Assembly: GCA_027315165.1 (NCBI GenBank)
Contig: DAHUYN010000001.1
Span: forward strand, 244,598 to 308,597
Source: Thermoplasmata archaeon
Lineage (GTDB): Archaea > Thermoplasmatota > Thermoplasmata > Lutacidiplasmatales > UBA184
Reading direction: 5' to 3'
DNA: 64,000 bases
Of this stretch, positions 41,658 to 50,798 are shown one piece after another (position 1 is the stretch's first letter; every line of letters starts with the position of its first letter). The notes beneath the pieces were generated by a model. It saw only the letters and a program-made list of their open reading frames with translations. It was not told the origin of the DNA and did not search any database. The translations under genes and the position numbers were made by a program.

Positions 41658-42512
41658 CTAAGGCCTCTTCGGCCGCCGGCGGGTCGCCGGTCGCGCACGC
41701 GGCGTCTCGCCGAGTGCGGCCGTGACGCGAGGCGTCGGCTCCCGCCGGTCGGTACGACGGCGTCGCGGCAGGGGCGCGCGCGGCGCGCCGCGGGACCTCG
41801 AGGAGCGGGGCGCGTCGCGCCGACGGGCGGGTCGCGCCACGGGGGTTAGCCGCACGCGCTCAAAGACGGCGAAGACGAAGCGCTGGTCGACGCCGCCGGG
41901 GGTCCGGTGCGTCACCCGCCGCTCGTCGACGAGCCGGAACGCGGAGCCGAGCTCGCGAGCCAGCGCTCCGGCATCGTAGCGCAGGACCGGGAGGCCGCTG
42001 CACCGCTCGGGGCCGTCGGGAGCGAACGCGGCGAGGATCAGGTGTCCTCGAGGTCGGACCGCCCGACGCGCGAGCGCGACGTACCGCCGTCGTTCGTCCG
42101 CCTGCGTGAGGAAGTGGAACAGCGCCCGATCGTGCCAGAGTTCGAAGGCGCCGACCCCGGCCTGGTCCGTGATGTCCCCGACGCGCCACCGGATCCGGTC
42201 GGCGCTCGCGCCGGCGGCCGCACGGCCGCGCTCGAGCGCGGTCGCGGAGACGTCGAGGACGGTGACCGCGTCGTATCCCTCGTCGACGAGCCGTCGCGCG
42301 AGGCTCGACGAGCCGCCCCCGACGTCGAGGACCCGGTCCGTCGGAGCCGCGAACCGACGCACGAGGGAGAGGGACGGCTCCGGGCGGGCTTGCGTCCAGC
42401 CGAGCTCGGCGTCGGCATTCTCCCGATAGACCGACTCCCAGTGCTGGAGGCGGGCGCGACGCCGGACGGGCGCGGTCGAGGTCCCCGGGTCGCGCGGGTG
42501 CGGCCGGCTCAT
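41658..42512 (-). CDS. Class I SAM-dependent methyltransferase
   Basis: A 284-residue protein. RVLDVGGGSSSLARRLVDEG (near residue 60) is motif I, AVTVLDVSATALERGR motif II and RIRWRVGDITDQ motif III. The catalytic core ends near residue 215; the remaining 70 residues are Arg/Pro/Ala-rich and look disordered. It overlaps the GNAT gene by 4 bases (ATGA) and may be co-transcribed with it. Substrate unknown. Confidence 0.82.
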   Translation of the reverse strand: MSRPHPRDPGTSTAPVRRRARLQHWESVYRENADAELGWTQARPEPSLSLVRRFAAPTDRVLDVGGGSSSLARRLVDEGYDAVTVLDVSATALERGRAAAGASADRIRWRVGDITDQAGVGAFELWHDRALFHFLTQADERRRYVALARRAVRPRGHLILAAFAPDGPERCSGLPVLRYDAGALARELGSAFRLVDERRVTHRTPGGVDQRFVFAVFERVRLTPVARPARRRDAPRSSRSRGAPRAPLPRRRRTDRREPTPRVTAALGETPRARPATRRRPKRP

Positions 42513-43084
42513 CTCGGCGCGCCCCCCCGGGAGAGGCGCCGCTCGGGACGGCGGGGGCTCGTGAGCTCGAGGCGCATCTGGTCGGTCGGCCGGAAGCCGA
42601 GCTTCGTGTAGACGTGGACTCCCGCGGCGGTCGCATGCAGCTCGACGCGCGTGTAGCCGCACCGCCGTGCCGAGGCGACGAGCCGATCGACGATCGCCCT
42701 CGCGACCCCTCGCCGTCGCGCTTGGGGCATCGTGTACATCGAGAGGATGTAGGGCGTACGTGTCTGGGGGAAGCGGGGGCTTGGTTGCCGGGGCTGGAGC
42801 CACAGGAGCCCGGAGCCGACCGGCCGTCCGTTCGGGTCCTCCGCGAGCCAGCCCCAGAGGCGACGGGCCCGGAGCTCCCGCTCGAACCACGGCCCGAAGG
42901 CGCTCCGGTGGCGGCGGAGCGCGGCCGCGGAGTGCCCGCCCGATTCTCGAAGGAGCCGGGTGCGGAGCCGGAGGATCACGTCGACGTCGTCGACGCCGAC
43001 CCGTCGGAGAGAGAATCCGGCCTCCGGACGCCGACCGTCACCGAGCGGCCGCTGCTTCCCGGGCGTCGGCCCCGCGCGCGTCAC
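42509..43084 (-). CDS. GNAT-family N-acetyltransferase
   Basis: A 191-residue GNAT protein. LSMYTMPQARRRGVARAIVD (near residue 128) is the acetyl-CoA loop, and GVHVYTKLGFRPTDQMRLEL is the C-terminal motif. The GTG at 43084 is 26 bases after the TATA element CGCTAAATCC (43106-43115), which also rules out the long upstream frame. It heads a two-gene unit with a methyltransferase. Substrate unknown. Confidence 0.83.
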   Translation of the reverse strand: MTRAGPTPGKQRPLGDGRRPEAGFSLRRVGVDDVDVILRLRTRLLRESGGHSAAALRRHRSAFGPWFERELRARRLWGWLAEDPNGRPVGSGLLWLQPRQPSPRFPQTRTPYILSMYTMPQARRRGVARAIVDRLVASARRCGYTRVELHATAAGVHVYTKLGFRPTDQMRLELTSPRRPERRLSRGGAPR

Positions 43085-43205
43085 GCCGCGCGGGAGGCGC
43101 GCGAAGGATTTAGCGTTCCGACCTCGAGTCCGTCGGCGACGGCGCCCTTGGCGGCACGAGGCTTCCTCGAGGTCCACAACCTTAAGCCGCGCTCCCTTGT
43201 CGAAG

Positions 43206-43664
43206 GTGTCCGCTGTGTGGGTCTCGTTCCTCGCGCTCGGTCTCCTCCTGCGCACGATCGCGATCGCCCTGCTTCTCGCCTCAGCGATCCTGCTGCTCCG
43301 GGCGACGCTCAACGGCACGCTCCGCGCCACGCTGGCCTTCAGCGTCCTCCAGCCGGCCCGACGCGCGAGGCTGACGGGCTCGCTCGTCCTGATCGTGGTC
43401 TGTCTCGCCCTCACCGGGACGATGACGGGCCTCATGGACGCGGGCGCGCTCTCGGAGCCGACGGCCCAGGTCTTCGGGGGCCTGGCCTTCCTCGCCGCCG
43501 CGTCGACAACGTTCTCGCTCGCGTGGAGCGGGCTCGCCAGCGGCCCCTCCGCGCCCGAGGCCCGCGTGGTCGTCGACGAGGCCGAGGGGTACGTCGCCTC
43601 GGTCGGCGTGCTCGACCGGATCGCGGAGTCGCCCCCGAGAGAGCGGCGCCGCCCGCCCCCGTAG
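43206..43664 (+). CDS. Small membrane protein, unrecognised
   Basis: A 152-residue protein with three hydrophobic segments (residues 4-28, 52-72, 88-106) and a charged C-terminal tail. The GTG at 43206 is 23 bases after TATA-like CTTAAGCC (43181-43188). No family is recognised. It is divergent from the GNAT gene; the two promoters lie within about 80 bases. Confidence 0.6.
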   Translation: MSAVWVSFLALGLLLRTIAIALLLASAILLLRATLNGTLRATLAFSVLQPARRARLTGSLVLIVVCLALTGTMTGLMDAGALSEPTAQVFGGLAFLAAASTTFSLAWSGLASGPSAPEARVVVDEAEGYVASVGVLDRIAESPPRERRRPPP

Positions 43665-43734
43665 CCACCGGCGCTCTCGAGGCCGCACGCGACCCGGGGC
43701 CGACGCAACGCGCCGCGCCCTCGGGGGCTCGGTC

Positions 43735-45210
43735 TCACCGGGCGGCGGAGAGCCCCGGCGCGCGGCCCTTCGGGTCCTCGCCCCGGCCCCACGAGAGCGC
43801 GAGCGCGACGACGAGGACCAGCGCCGAGCCGTAGAGGGCGGCGTGAATGCCGTTGAGGAAGTCGGTCGAGACGCCGCCCGTGAGGTTCGTCGTGCCCAGG
43901 AACACCTCGTAGGCGACGGCCCGCGGGATGCTCGCGGCCGCGATCGTCAGCGCGAGGACGAAGCTGAGGAGCGTGCCGACGTTCCCGAGCGTGCCGCGAA
44001 GGCCCGCGATCGCCCCGAAGGTCCTCGGGGAGGCCTCCGACATGATCGCGGAGTTGTTCGCGGGGTAGAACATCCCGTTGCCGACGCCGGTCACGAGGGA
44101 GATCACCGGGACCCAGTAGAGCGGCGTGGCGGCGTCGAGCTGCGCGTAGGCGAGCACGGCGATCAGCATGCAGAGGATGCCGGCCGAGGCGAGGTGGCGA
44201 GTGACGCCCCTGTCCGACAGGCGCCCCATGTACGGGCCCGCGACGGCCCCGAGCAGGTAGCCGGGGACGAGGAGGACGGAGGCGTCGAGCGGGCTCAGGC
44301 CCCGGATCCCCTGCAGGTACATCGTGAGCAGGAAGACGACGGCGAGGTAGCCGAGGCTCTGGAAGAACGCCGCCAGCAGGGAGAAGCCGAGCCGGCGCTG
44401 GCGAAGCTCGCGGAGGTCGACCATCGGTCGCGGCTGTCGGAGCTCGACCCCGACGAACGCCGGCAGGACCGCCACGCCGGCCAGGAGGTAGGCCAGGTTC
44501 GTCACGTCGAGCCCATAGGTCGCGAAATCGATGGCCCCGTAGCAGAGCAGCGAGAGCGCTGCCCCGAGGAGCAGGAACCCCGGGACGTCAAAGCCGGAGT
44601 CGCGCCGCGCGTCGCTCGGGAGGCGGCCCCAGCCGACGGCGAGCGCGAGGAGCCCGATCGGGAGGTTGATGAAGAAGACGTAGCGCCAGCCGAGCGCCGT
44701 CGTGATGAGCCCCCCGAGGAGGATCCCGAGGACCGCGCCGACGCTCCAGCCGAGCGCCGTGTAGCCGAAGGCGCGCCCGCGCCGGTGCGCCGGGAACGCG
44801 TCGGCGATGAGAGCGCCGCTGTTCGCGACCATCAGAGCCCCGCCGACCGCCTGCACGACCCGCGCGGCGACGAGACCCTCGGCCGACGGGGCGAACCCCG
44901 CGGCCCCGGAGCCGATCGTGAAGACCGTGAACCCGGCGAGGTAGCTCCGCCCCCGGCCGAGGAGGTCGCCGACGCGGCCGAGCTGCGTCGTGAGCACGGC
45001 GACGACGAGGAGGTAGGCCAGGATCACCCAGACGACGAGCGAGAGGCTCGCCGAGAGCTCGCGGCCGATCGTCGGCAGGGCCAGGATGACGATCGTCGTG
45101 TCGACCGCGACCATCAGCGTGCCGAGCGTCGTGAGGAAGAGCACCGCGAGCTCGTGTGGCCCCCGCTCCGCCGGGGTCGGGGTCCTGGGGGCGGGGGGCG
45201 TCTCGGCCAT
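43735..45210 (-). CDS. MFS transporter, 14-helix drug:H+ antiporter (DHA2) type
   Basis: A 491-residue transporter. TTLGTLMVAVDTTIVILALP is the DHA2 first helix with its conserved Asp, GRVGDLLGRGRSYLAGF is the loop 2-3 motif, and ARVVQAVGGALMVANSGALI is motif B. About 14 membrane helices can be counted. It probably exports drugs or metabolites using the proton gradient. Not closely linked to the MFS gene at 54006. Confidence 0.85.
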   Translation of the reverse strand: MAETPPAPRTPTPAERGPHELAVLFLTTLGTLMVAVDTTIVILALPTIGRELSASLSLVVWVILAYLLVVAVLTTQLGRVGDLLGRGRSYLAGFTVFTIGSGAAGFAPSAEGLVAARVVQAVGGALMVANSGALIADAFPAHRRGRAFGYTALGWSVGAVLGILLGGLITTALGWRYVFFINLPIGLLALAVGWGRLPSDARRDSGFDVPGFLLLGAALSLLCYGAIDFATYGLDVTNLAYLLAGVAVLPAFVGVELRQPRPMVDLRELRQRRLGFSLLAAFFQSLGYLAVVFLLTMYLQGIRGLSPLDASVLLVPGYLLGAVAGPYMGRLSDRGVTRHLASAGILCMLIAVLAYAQLDAATPLYWVPVISLVTGVGNGMFYPANNSAIMSEASPRTFGAIAGLRGTLGNVGTLLSFVLALTIAAASIPRAVAYEVFLGTTNLTGGVSTDFLNGIHAALYGSALVLVVALALSWGRGEDPKGRAPGLSAAR

Positions 45211-45349
45211 CGAATGAGCATGCGGGCGTAGAACGGGAGCTTCTTGAGGTACGCCCGACGCGGGGACCGCGGCCCCCGCTCCGCCGAGCCCGACCCGGCG
45301 AGCGGCGGAAACGGTATGCGGCCCCGGCGCTCGTGCCAGGGGGGCGACC

Positions 45350-46153
45350 GTGACCTCGACGAGCTTTACGTATCCGAGCGGGGCGCGAGAGATCGACGTG
45401 CACCTCGCGATCCCCGAGGGCGCCGCGACGCCGAGGGCGGCCGTCGTCGTCGTGCACGAGATCCTCGGGCGCGATGCGCATATGCTGGACGTCGCCGGCC
45501 GGTTCGCAAAGGCCGGCTACGTCGCCGCCGCGCCCGAGCTGCTCCCGGCGGACGTGCGGGCGCGGCTGACGCCCGCCGGCGTCGGAGCGGCGATGGCGTC
45601 GCTCGCCGGGGCGCCGCCCGACCTGCGCCGGGACCCGGCGCGGCTCGCGGCGTTCGCGGCGACCCAGCCCGAGGAGCGGCGACCCGTGCTCGAGGCGCTG
45701 GCCCGCGTCTCCGGCCCGAGCGCCCATGCGGCGTTCGCCAGAGACCTTCGGGCGCTGACCCCGTACCTCGCCTCTCGTCCCGAGGTCGACGGAGCCCGGC
45801 TCGGCGCGGTCGGCTTCTGCTTCGGCGGCGGGCTCGTGGGGCGCCTCGCGACGATCGAGCCCGCCCTCCGGGCCGCCGTCGTCTTCTACGGCCAGAATCC
45901 CCCGCTCGAGGAGGTCGGGAACATCCGTGCGGCCGTTCTCGGCCTGTACGGCGGCGAGGACCCCGGGATCACCTCGACGGTCCCCGACCTCGAGAGGGCG
46001 ATGCGGGCCGCCGACAAGCACTTCGAGCTCCACGTCTACCCGGGGGCGCGCCACGCCTTCTTCAACGACACGCGGCCGAACTACCACGGGCCGAGCGCCG
46101 AGGACGCCTGGACGAGGGTCCTCGCCTTCTTCGACACGTACCTTCGAGCCTGA
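45350..46153 (+). CDS. Dienelactone hydrolase family protein
   Basis: A 267-residue alpha/beta hydrolase. The nucleophile is the cysteine of LGAVGFCFGGGLVG (near residue 164), the acid lies in YGGEDPGITST (near residue 203), and the histidine is in PGARHAFFNDTRP (near residue 232), the full dienelactone-hydrolase triad. An unusual insertion of about 35 residues follows the lid region (RLTPAGVGAAMASLAGAPPD). Start GTG at 45350. Confidence 0.87.
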   Translation: MTSTSFTYPSGAREIDVHLAIPEGAATPRAAVVVVHEILGRDAHMLDVAGRFAKAGYVAAAPELLPADVRARLTPAGVGAAMASLAGAPPDLRRDPARLAAFAATQPEERRPVLEALARVSGPSAHAAFARDLRALTPYLASRPEVDGARLGAVGFCFGGGLVGRLATIEPALRAAVVFYGQNPPLEEVGNIRAAVLGLYGGEDPGITSTVPDLERAMRAADKHFELHVYPGARHAFFNDTRPNYHGPSAEDAWTRVLAFFDTYLRA

Positions 46154-46282
46154 GCCCGGGCGCCCGCGGACGGCGCCCCCCGCGGGCGGTCGCCTGCGGT
46201 CGCTCTCGAACGCGCGCGGGCCCCGACGGGCGTCGGCGGGAGCCAGAGGCAGGATTTTCCGCTCGGAGGCGGTGCCGCCCCC

Positions 46283-46693
46283 ATGGCGACGTCACCGCCA
46301 ACCTCCGCCTTCTTCGGACCGATCCTCCTGGCGCAGCAGTTCGATGCCACGCTCGAGTTCTACCGGACCGCCCTCGGCCTCCCGTTCACGGGCAGCTCGC
46401 CGTACGCTCGGTGCACCTCCCCGAAGTCGACCCTCGCGATCGCTGACGGGCGCTGGTGGGCTCGGGTGAACGGTAGCGAGAACCCGGTCCAGGGAGCGAG
46501 CTCCGTCTCCGACGTCGTCGTCCCGGTCGAGGTCGAGGATGTCGATGCGGCCTCCGAGCGGCTGATGGCCGCCGGGATCAAGTTCCTCAGCGTGCCGACG
46601 ACCCGCGCCCCCCTCGGGATCCGGAACGTCTTCCTGCGAGACCCGGACGGGCGCTCGGTGATGCTGCTCGCCGCCACCGACCGCGGCGGGTGA
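46283..46693 (+). CDS. VOC (glyoxalase/bleomycin-resistance-like) superfamily protein
   Basis: A 136-residue protein with one VOC fold: a betaalphabetabeta half with FDATLEFYRTALGLPFTG, then VPVEVEDVDAASERLMAAG and IRNVFLRDPDGRSVMLL, the last with the conserved DPDG turn. The ATG at 46283 is about 27 bases after TATA-like GGATTTTCC (46252-46260). Enzyme or binding function unknown. Confidence 0.8.
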   Translation: MATSPPTSAFFGPILLAQQFDATLEFYRTALGLPFTGSSPYARCTSPKSTLAIADGRWWARVNGSENPVQGASSVSDVVVPVEVEDVDAASERLMAAGIKFLSVPTTRAPLGIRNVFLRDPDGRSVMLLAATDRGG

Positions 46694-46748
46694 CCCCCGC
46701 TCGAGGCTCGCGGGCCTCGACGGGTCGTCTCGAACGGGTCCGCGGGGC

Positions 46749-47309
46749 GTGTCCGGACGGGTACGTATCCGGCCCCGGCTCTCCGAGCGGGGGTTCGGTG
46801 GAGCTCGACGTGGGGCTCCCCGCCGGCGCTGCGTGCGCGCGTTCACGGAGCGGCCCGTGGCCCCGGCCGTCGTCGAGCGGATCCTGCACGCGGCCCCGCG
46901 GGACTCGTCCGCCGGCAACCTTCGCTCCTCCCTCATCTGCTTCGTTCGGGAGCCCCACCGACGGGCCCGCCTCGCGGCGGCGGCGGGCGACGTTCCGTTC
47001 CTCGCGGGGGCCCCGGTCGACCTCGTCTTCCTCGCGGACACCGGGCGCGCTCTTGCGACGTACGGGCCCCGCGCTCGCGCCCGCTACGCCCTCGAGGACG
47101 CGACCCTCGCGGCGGCGTTCGCCGTCCTCGAGGCCGTCGACGAGGGCCTCGCGACCGCGTGGGTCGGGGCGTTTGAGGACGAGACCGTGAGGCCGGTGTG
47201 CGAGACGCCCGGTCTCGACCCAATCGCGATCGTCCCGGTCGGCCACGGTCGTGAGCGGCCCCCGCCGACCTCGCGCGGACCGCTGGACGAGGTCCTCCGC
47301 GAACGGTAG
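46749..47309 (+). CDS. Nitroreductase family protein, N-terminus probably frameshifted
   Basis: From RRRCVRAFTERPVAPAVVER onward this is a nitroreductase-fold FMN protein (RDSSAGNLRSSLICF is the FMN loop; LVFLADTGRA and EDATLAAAFAVLEAVDEGLA follow). The 26 residues before that are Arg/Gly-rich. A TATA-like GTACGTATCC (46763-46772) instead points to a start at GTG 46798 in another frame (VELDVGLP), which would read naturally into RRRCVRAF after a one-base change near 46815. Either the gene is broken or the sequence has an error. Confidence 0.7.
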   Translation: MSGRVRIRPRLSERGFGGARRGAPRRRCVRAFTERPVAPAVVERILHAAPRDSSAGNLRSSLICFVREPHRRARLAAAAGDVPFLAGAPVDLVFLADTGRALATYGPRARARYALEDATLAAAFAVLEAVDEGLATAWVGAFEDETVRPVCETPGLDPIAIVPVGHGRERPPPTSRGPLDEVLRER

Positions 47310-47450
47310 CGACGGGGCCGGGGACGGGTCGCGCGGCCGGTCGCACGAAGCGATCGGTGCGTCCGACCAAAGCCGGACGGCGCGGGGCGCCCGAGGGGCG
47401 CACCCGCGCCGCTCCGCGAAAGGGTTGCGGGCGCGTTCGAGGGTTCCTGC

Positions 47451-47987
47451 CTACGTGCCGGCGCTCGCGGTGTACGTCACCGTGAACGACATGCTCGCCG
47501 GGACCTCGGTCGAGCCGCCCGGGATGCCGACATAGATCGTGTCGGTCGCCACCTGGCCGGGGTTGAGGGTGACCCACGAGGTCACCGTGTAGACCCCGCC
47601 CACGGCGGTGAGACCGGACGCGGTCTGGAGGTCGTACCCGTTCGTCCCGCCCAGGCTGACCATCGCCGAGTCGCCCCAGAGAGTGACCGCGATCGTCACC
47701 GCAACGGTCCCCACGTTCATGATCTTGAGGGACTCGTGCGGGTAGTCACCTGGGACGAGGTTCCACGCGGTCAGCGCCACCTGGTCCTGGACCTCGCTGA
47801 GGCCCGAGAACAGGGTGTGGCCCGGGAAGTGCACATCGTTCGCCACCGGCAGCATCTCGATCGCGACCGTGGCCGGCGAGGCCGTGCCGTTCACGACGTT
47901 CTGGTCGGTGAACGCGGCGAAGGCGACCCCTGCCAGTCCGAGCACGACAAAGACTCCGAGCAGTCCTGCGATCCACTTGGTCGACAT
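47451..47987 (-). CDS. Secreted TasA/SipW-substrate-like protein
   Basis: A 178-residue exported protein. STKWIAGLLGVFVVLGLAGVA is a hydrophobic signal, ending at AFAAFTDQN, the pattern seen in SipW-dependent substrates. The mature part is Thr/Val/Gly-rich beta structure (LKIMNVGTVAVTIAVTLWG) with no cysteine. TasA-type fibre subunits have this shape and use the N-terminal strand for donor-strand assembly. The predicted signal peptidase is encoded 1.4 kb upstream. An in-frame ATG at 48005 (SD-like AGAGGTGG) is an alternative start. Confidence 0.65.
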   Translation of the reverse strand: MSTKWIAGLLGVFVVLGLAGVAFAAFTDQNVVNGTASPATVAIEMLPVANDVHFPGHTLFSGLSEVQDQVALTAWNLVPGDYPHESLKIMNVGTVAVTIAVTLWGDSAMVSLGGTNGYDLQTASGLTAVGGVYTVTSWVTLNPGQVATDTIYVGIPGGSTEVPASMSFTVTYTASAGT

Positions 47988-48090
47988 CTTCCAGCCTATG
48001 GGCATACCACCTCTGACGAGAGGATGGCCGCGAGAGGGGAAGCCGACTCCGAAGGCTGCCCTCCCTTCCTCCAGAGGTTCGGAGCCAAGC

Positions 48091-49437
48091 CTACGCTTCC
48101 GCGGGCGCGGACGTGTCGCCGGCCGCGACGGCGCGGACCGACGTCCGCGGGTCCCGCTCGGCCTCGAGCAGCCGCTCCCAGGCCCGGAAGAGCTCGCCCG
48201 AGCGCGCCCGAGCCACCGCCTCGAGGAGCGCCGCCTCGCCGGCGCGGCGGCGGGCGTCCGACTCCGGCAGCGTCGCGAGGTCGACCCCGACGCGCTCGGC
48301 GGCCCGCGCGAAGCTCCGCAGCGCGGCCGGGTCGGCCGCTCCCCGCGCGGGCGACGCGCGGGGCGGAGGTGGGGTCCCCGCCGGTTGGGGCTTCGGAGCG
48401 CTCGGGCGAGGGCCCGCCCGCACGGAGGCGGACGGGTCTCGGTGGACGTAGAGGAACGTCTGTGCGTCCGCGATCGTGTAGAGCCACGTCTCGCGGCCGG
48501 GTCGGCCCACCGGGCCCGGAGGCGCGTAGCGGAGGACCGGGCGACCGAGCGTGTCGGCGACGCGGACGAGGTCGTCGAGCGTCTCGAGGCGGATCGTCGG
48601 GCCCCCGGGCGGGGGCGTCGTGCTCCTCGAGATGCCCTCGGCGTACGGTCGGAGCTGACGGTCGAGGTCCGACGCCCGCGCGGCGGACCGTCGGCGGGCG
48701 AGCCGTGCGCCGAGGACGACCGCGACCAGCGCGGCCGCGAGAGCCACCGCGACCAGCGCGTCGCCGTAGAGCGGGCGTGTCGAGGGCCCGCCCGTGCCGA
48801 CGCCCTCGAGGACGAACTCGCCCTTCGCCTCGGAGGTGAGGGCCGACGGGACGATCCGCTGCGCGGTGAAGTTGAGCGAGAGAGCGGGGGAGAACGAGAG
48901 CTGCGTCGAGAGACCGCCGACCTCCACCGTCGAGAGGACGAGCGGCGCGAGGACGACCGCGTAGCTCGCCGGCGCGTAGCCGGTCTCGCTCTCGATCTGG
49001 GCGGCGAGCGCCATCACGCCCGTCACGTTGAGCCGGTACGAGAGCGCCAGCGTCGTGCCGGTGAGCCCTCGGTTCGCGGTCGACCCGGCCGTGACGTCGA
49101 GGGGCTTGGACCACCCAGGCGTGACGAGCCGCACCTCGACCTCGCCGGTCGTCGAGACGTTCGCGGGGCGGTCGAGGGCCAGGTGGTAGACGAACGTGAT
49201 CGCCATCGAGGCGGTGATCGCGGAGAACAGGGTCGTGTTCGGGTCCGACAGGCCGCCCGCCCCGTAGAGCGAGTTGTTCCAAAGCTCGGCGACGTAGGCG
49301 TACGAGGCGGCCTGGTCCCAGGCGAACGCCGGAGCCCTCGGAGGCGGAGGCGCGGGGGCCGTCCCCACGTACCCGAGGTATCCGGCGAGTCCGGCGACGA
49401 CGACCGCAACAGCCAGCAGGATCGATTCAGCTCTCAT
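48091..49437 (-). CDS. DUF5305-like membrane protein of the signal-peptidase cluster
   Basis: A 448-residue protein: an N-terminal signal/anchor (SILLAVAVVVAGLAGYLGYV), an extracellular beta-rich domain of about 200 residues (ITFVYHLALDRPANVSTTGE through LSFSPALSLNFTAQR), one membrane helix near residue 235 (ALVAVALAAALVAVVLG) and a cytoplasmic tail with Pro-rich linker and a helical end. This organisation resembles DUF5305, a family seen beside SipW-like peptidases. Its ATG overlaps the peptidase stop (ATGA). Confidence 0.65.
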   Translation of the reverse strand: MRAESILLAVAVVVAGLAGYLGYVGTAPAPPPPRAPAFAWDQAASYAYVAELWNNSLYGAGGLSDPNTTLFSAITASMAITFVYHLALDRPANVSTTGEVEVRLVTPGWSKPLDVTAGSTANRGLTGTTLALSYRLNVTGVMALAAQIESETGYAPASYAVVLAPLVLSTVEVGGLSTQLSFSPALSLNFTAQRIVPSALTSEAKGEFVLEGVGTGGPSTRPLYGDALVAVALAAALVAVVLGARLARRRSAARASDLDRQLRPYAEGISRSTTPPPGGPTIRLETLDDLVRVADTLGRPVLRYAPPGPVGRPGRETWLYTIADAQTFLYVHRDPSASVRAGPRPSAPKPQPAGTPPPPRASPARGAADPAALRSFARAAERVGVDLATLPESDARRRAGEAALLEAVARARSGELFRAWERLLEAERDPRTSVRAVAAGDTSAPAEA

Positions 49438-50798
49438 CGACGGAACCTCCGAGGACGAAGTCGTGTCCTCGACACGGGTGCGGCGAGGACGCTCACGAGG
49501 ACGGCGAGCGCGACGGCCCCGACGGCCAGCGTCGGGGCGAGGACGAAGATGCCGACGTACGGGACCGTCGCGACGACCCGCCCGAGGACCGCGCCGTACC
49601 CGACGGCACACGGGTCGGCTCCCGGGTTCGCATCGCCCTTCGTCGTGAAGAGCGGCCCCGTGGGCCCTTCCGAGACCGAGACGACCCGGTGCACGACCGG
49701 GGAGGGTAGGCAGGGGGAGTCGTAGGCGATCACGGTGCCGACCGAGATCTCGTCGACGCCATCTCGTTCGAGCACGACGAGGTCCCCGCGATGCAGCGTC
49801 GGCGCCATGCTCCCGCTCTCGACCGCGAGGAGCGGGCGGCTCGTGCCGAGCGCGCTCACGAGGAGCGAGAGGCCGACGACGGCGACGACGACGGCGACGG
49901 CGCTGGAGGCGATCGTCGAGCCCCACCGTTGTCGGTTCCGACGGCGCGCGAGGAAGCGTCCGCGACGGGGGCCGAGGCTCTCGCCCAGGTAGCGTCGCGC
50001 GACGAGCCGAGACTGGGGCGTCAGCACGGTCGCGAGCGCGACGACGAGCCCGAGAGCGAACAGATTGAGGAGGAAAGTGAGCTCCCAGCCGGTGGACCGC
50101 GCGAAGACCGGCGAGAGGAAGGCGAACGCGAGCAGCCCGAGCCGGAGGAGGACGGGCCCGAAGAGGTTCCGGCCCGTCCGGAAGTAATAGAGCCCGAGGA
50201 CGACCCCGAGCACCAGCTGGCTCGCGGGGTAGGTGAGAAGGAACCGCACGAGCGTGGCGCCCGAGAGCGTCGCGACCGCCGGGAGGTTCGTCCCCGAGAG
50301 CGCAAAGAGCGCCGCGGAGACCCCGACCGCGGGCCCCAAGCGCCCCGGGACGAGCCAGCGCTCCAGCAGGTAGCCGCGGTAGACGAGCTCGCCGGCGACG
50401 GCCGTGAGCGGGGCGAGGGCGAGCTCGTAGCCGAGCGATGCGAGGGTCGGCGACGCGGCGCGCTCGAAGCCGAGCCCGAGCCCCGGTTCGAGCAGGGCGA
50501 TCGCGTAGACGAGGACGAGGAGTCCCGCGCCGCCGGCGGCCGCCCACGGTCTCGACGGCCAGCGTAGGCCGTGCTCGGAGGGAGCGCGACCTTCCCAACG
50601 GCACCCGGCGAAGAACGCCGCGATCGCGACGAGGGGCGGGCCGAACGACGCCAGCTGCGAGACGCCGACCGGCAGCGACGGCGCCGCCCAGAAGTAGAGC
50701 TGGGCCGAGCCGAAGGCGACGAGGAAGAGCCCCAACGGGCCCGCCGTGCCCCCGAGGGGACCGCGAGCGGCGCGAGTCCCGACCGGCCCGGCCATCAT
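49434..50798 (-). CDS. CPBP-family intramembrane protein fused to signal peptidase I
   Basis: A 454-residue fusion. Residues 20-245 contain about seven membrane helices with a CPBP/Abi-type motif, AVAGELVYRGYLLERW (only one of the usual two glutamates). From about residue 305 a signal peptidase I domain starts: a membrane helix, then the nucleophile in VESGSMAPTLHRGDLVVLE, the VVHRVVSVSEG segment with the archaeal-type histidine, and TTKGDANPGADP. It probably cleaves the TasA-like protein encoded downstream. Fusion to a CPBP domain is unusual. Confidence 0.8.
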   Translation of the reverse strand: MMAGPVGTRAARGPLGGTAGPLGLFLVAFGSAQLYFWAAPSLPVGVSQLASFGPPLVAIAAFFAGCRWEGRAPSEHGLRWPSRPWAAAGGAGLLVLVYAIALLEPGLGLGFERAASPTLASLGYELALAPLTAVAGELVYRGYLLERWLVPGRLGPAVGVSAALFALSGTNLPAVATLSGATLVRFLLTYPASQLVLGVVLGLYYFRTGRNLFGPVLLRLGLLAFAFLSPVFARSTGWELTFLLNLFALGLVVALATVLTPQSRLVARRYLGESLGPRRGRFLARRRNRQRWGSTIASSAVAVVVAVVGLSLLVSALGTSRPLLAVESGSMAPTLHRGDLVVLERDGVDEISVGTVIAYDSPCLPSPVVHRVVSVSEGPTGPLFTTKGDANPGADPCAVGYGAVLGRVVATVPYVGIFVLAPTLAVGAVALAVLVSVLAAPVSRTRLRPRRFRR

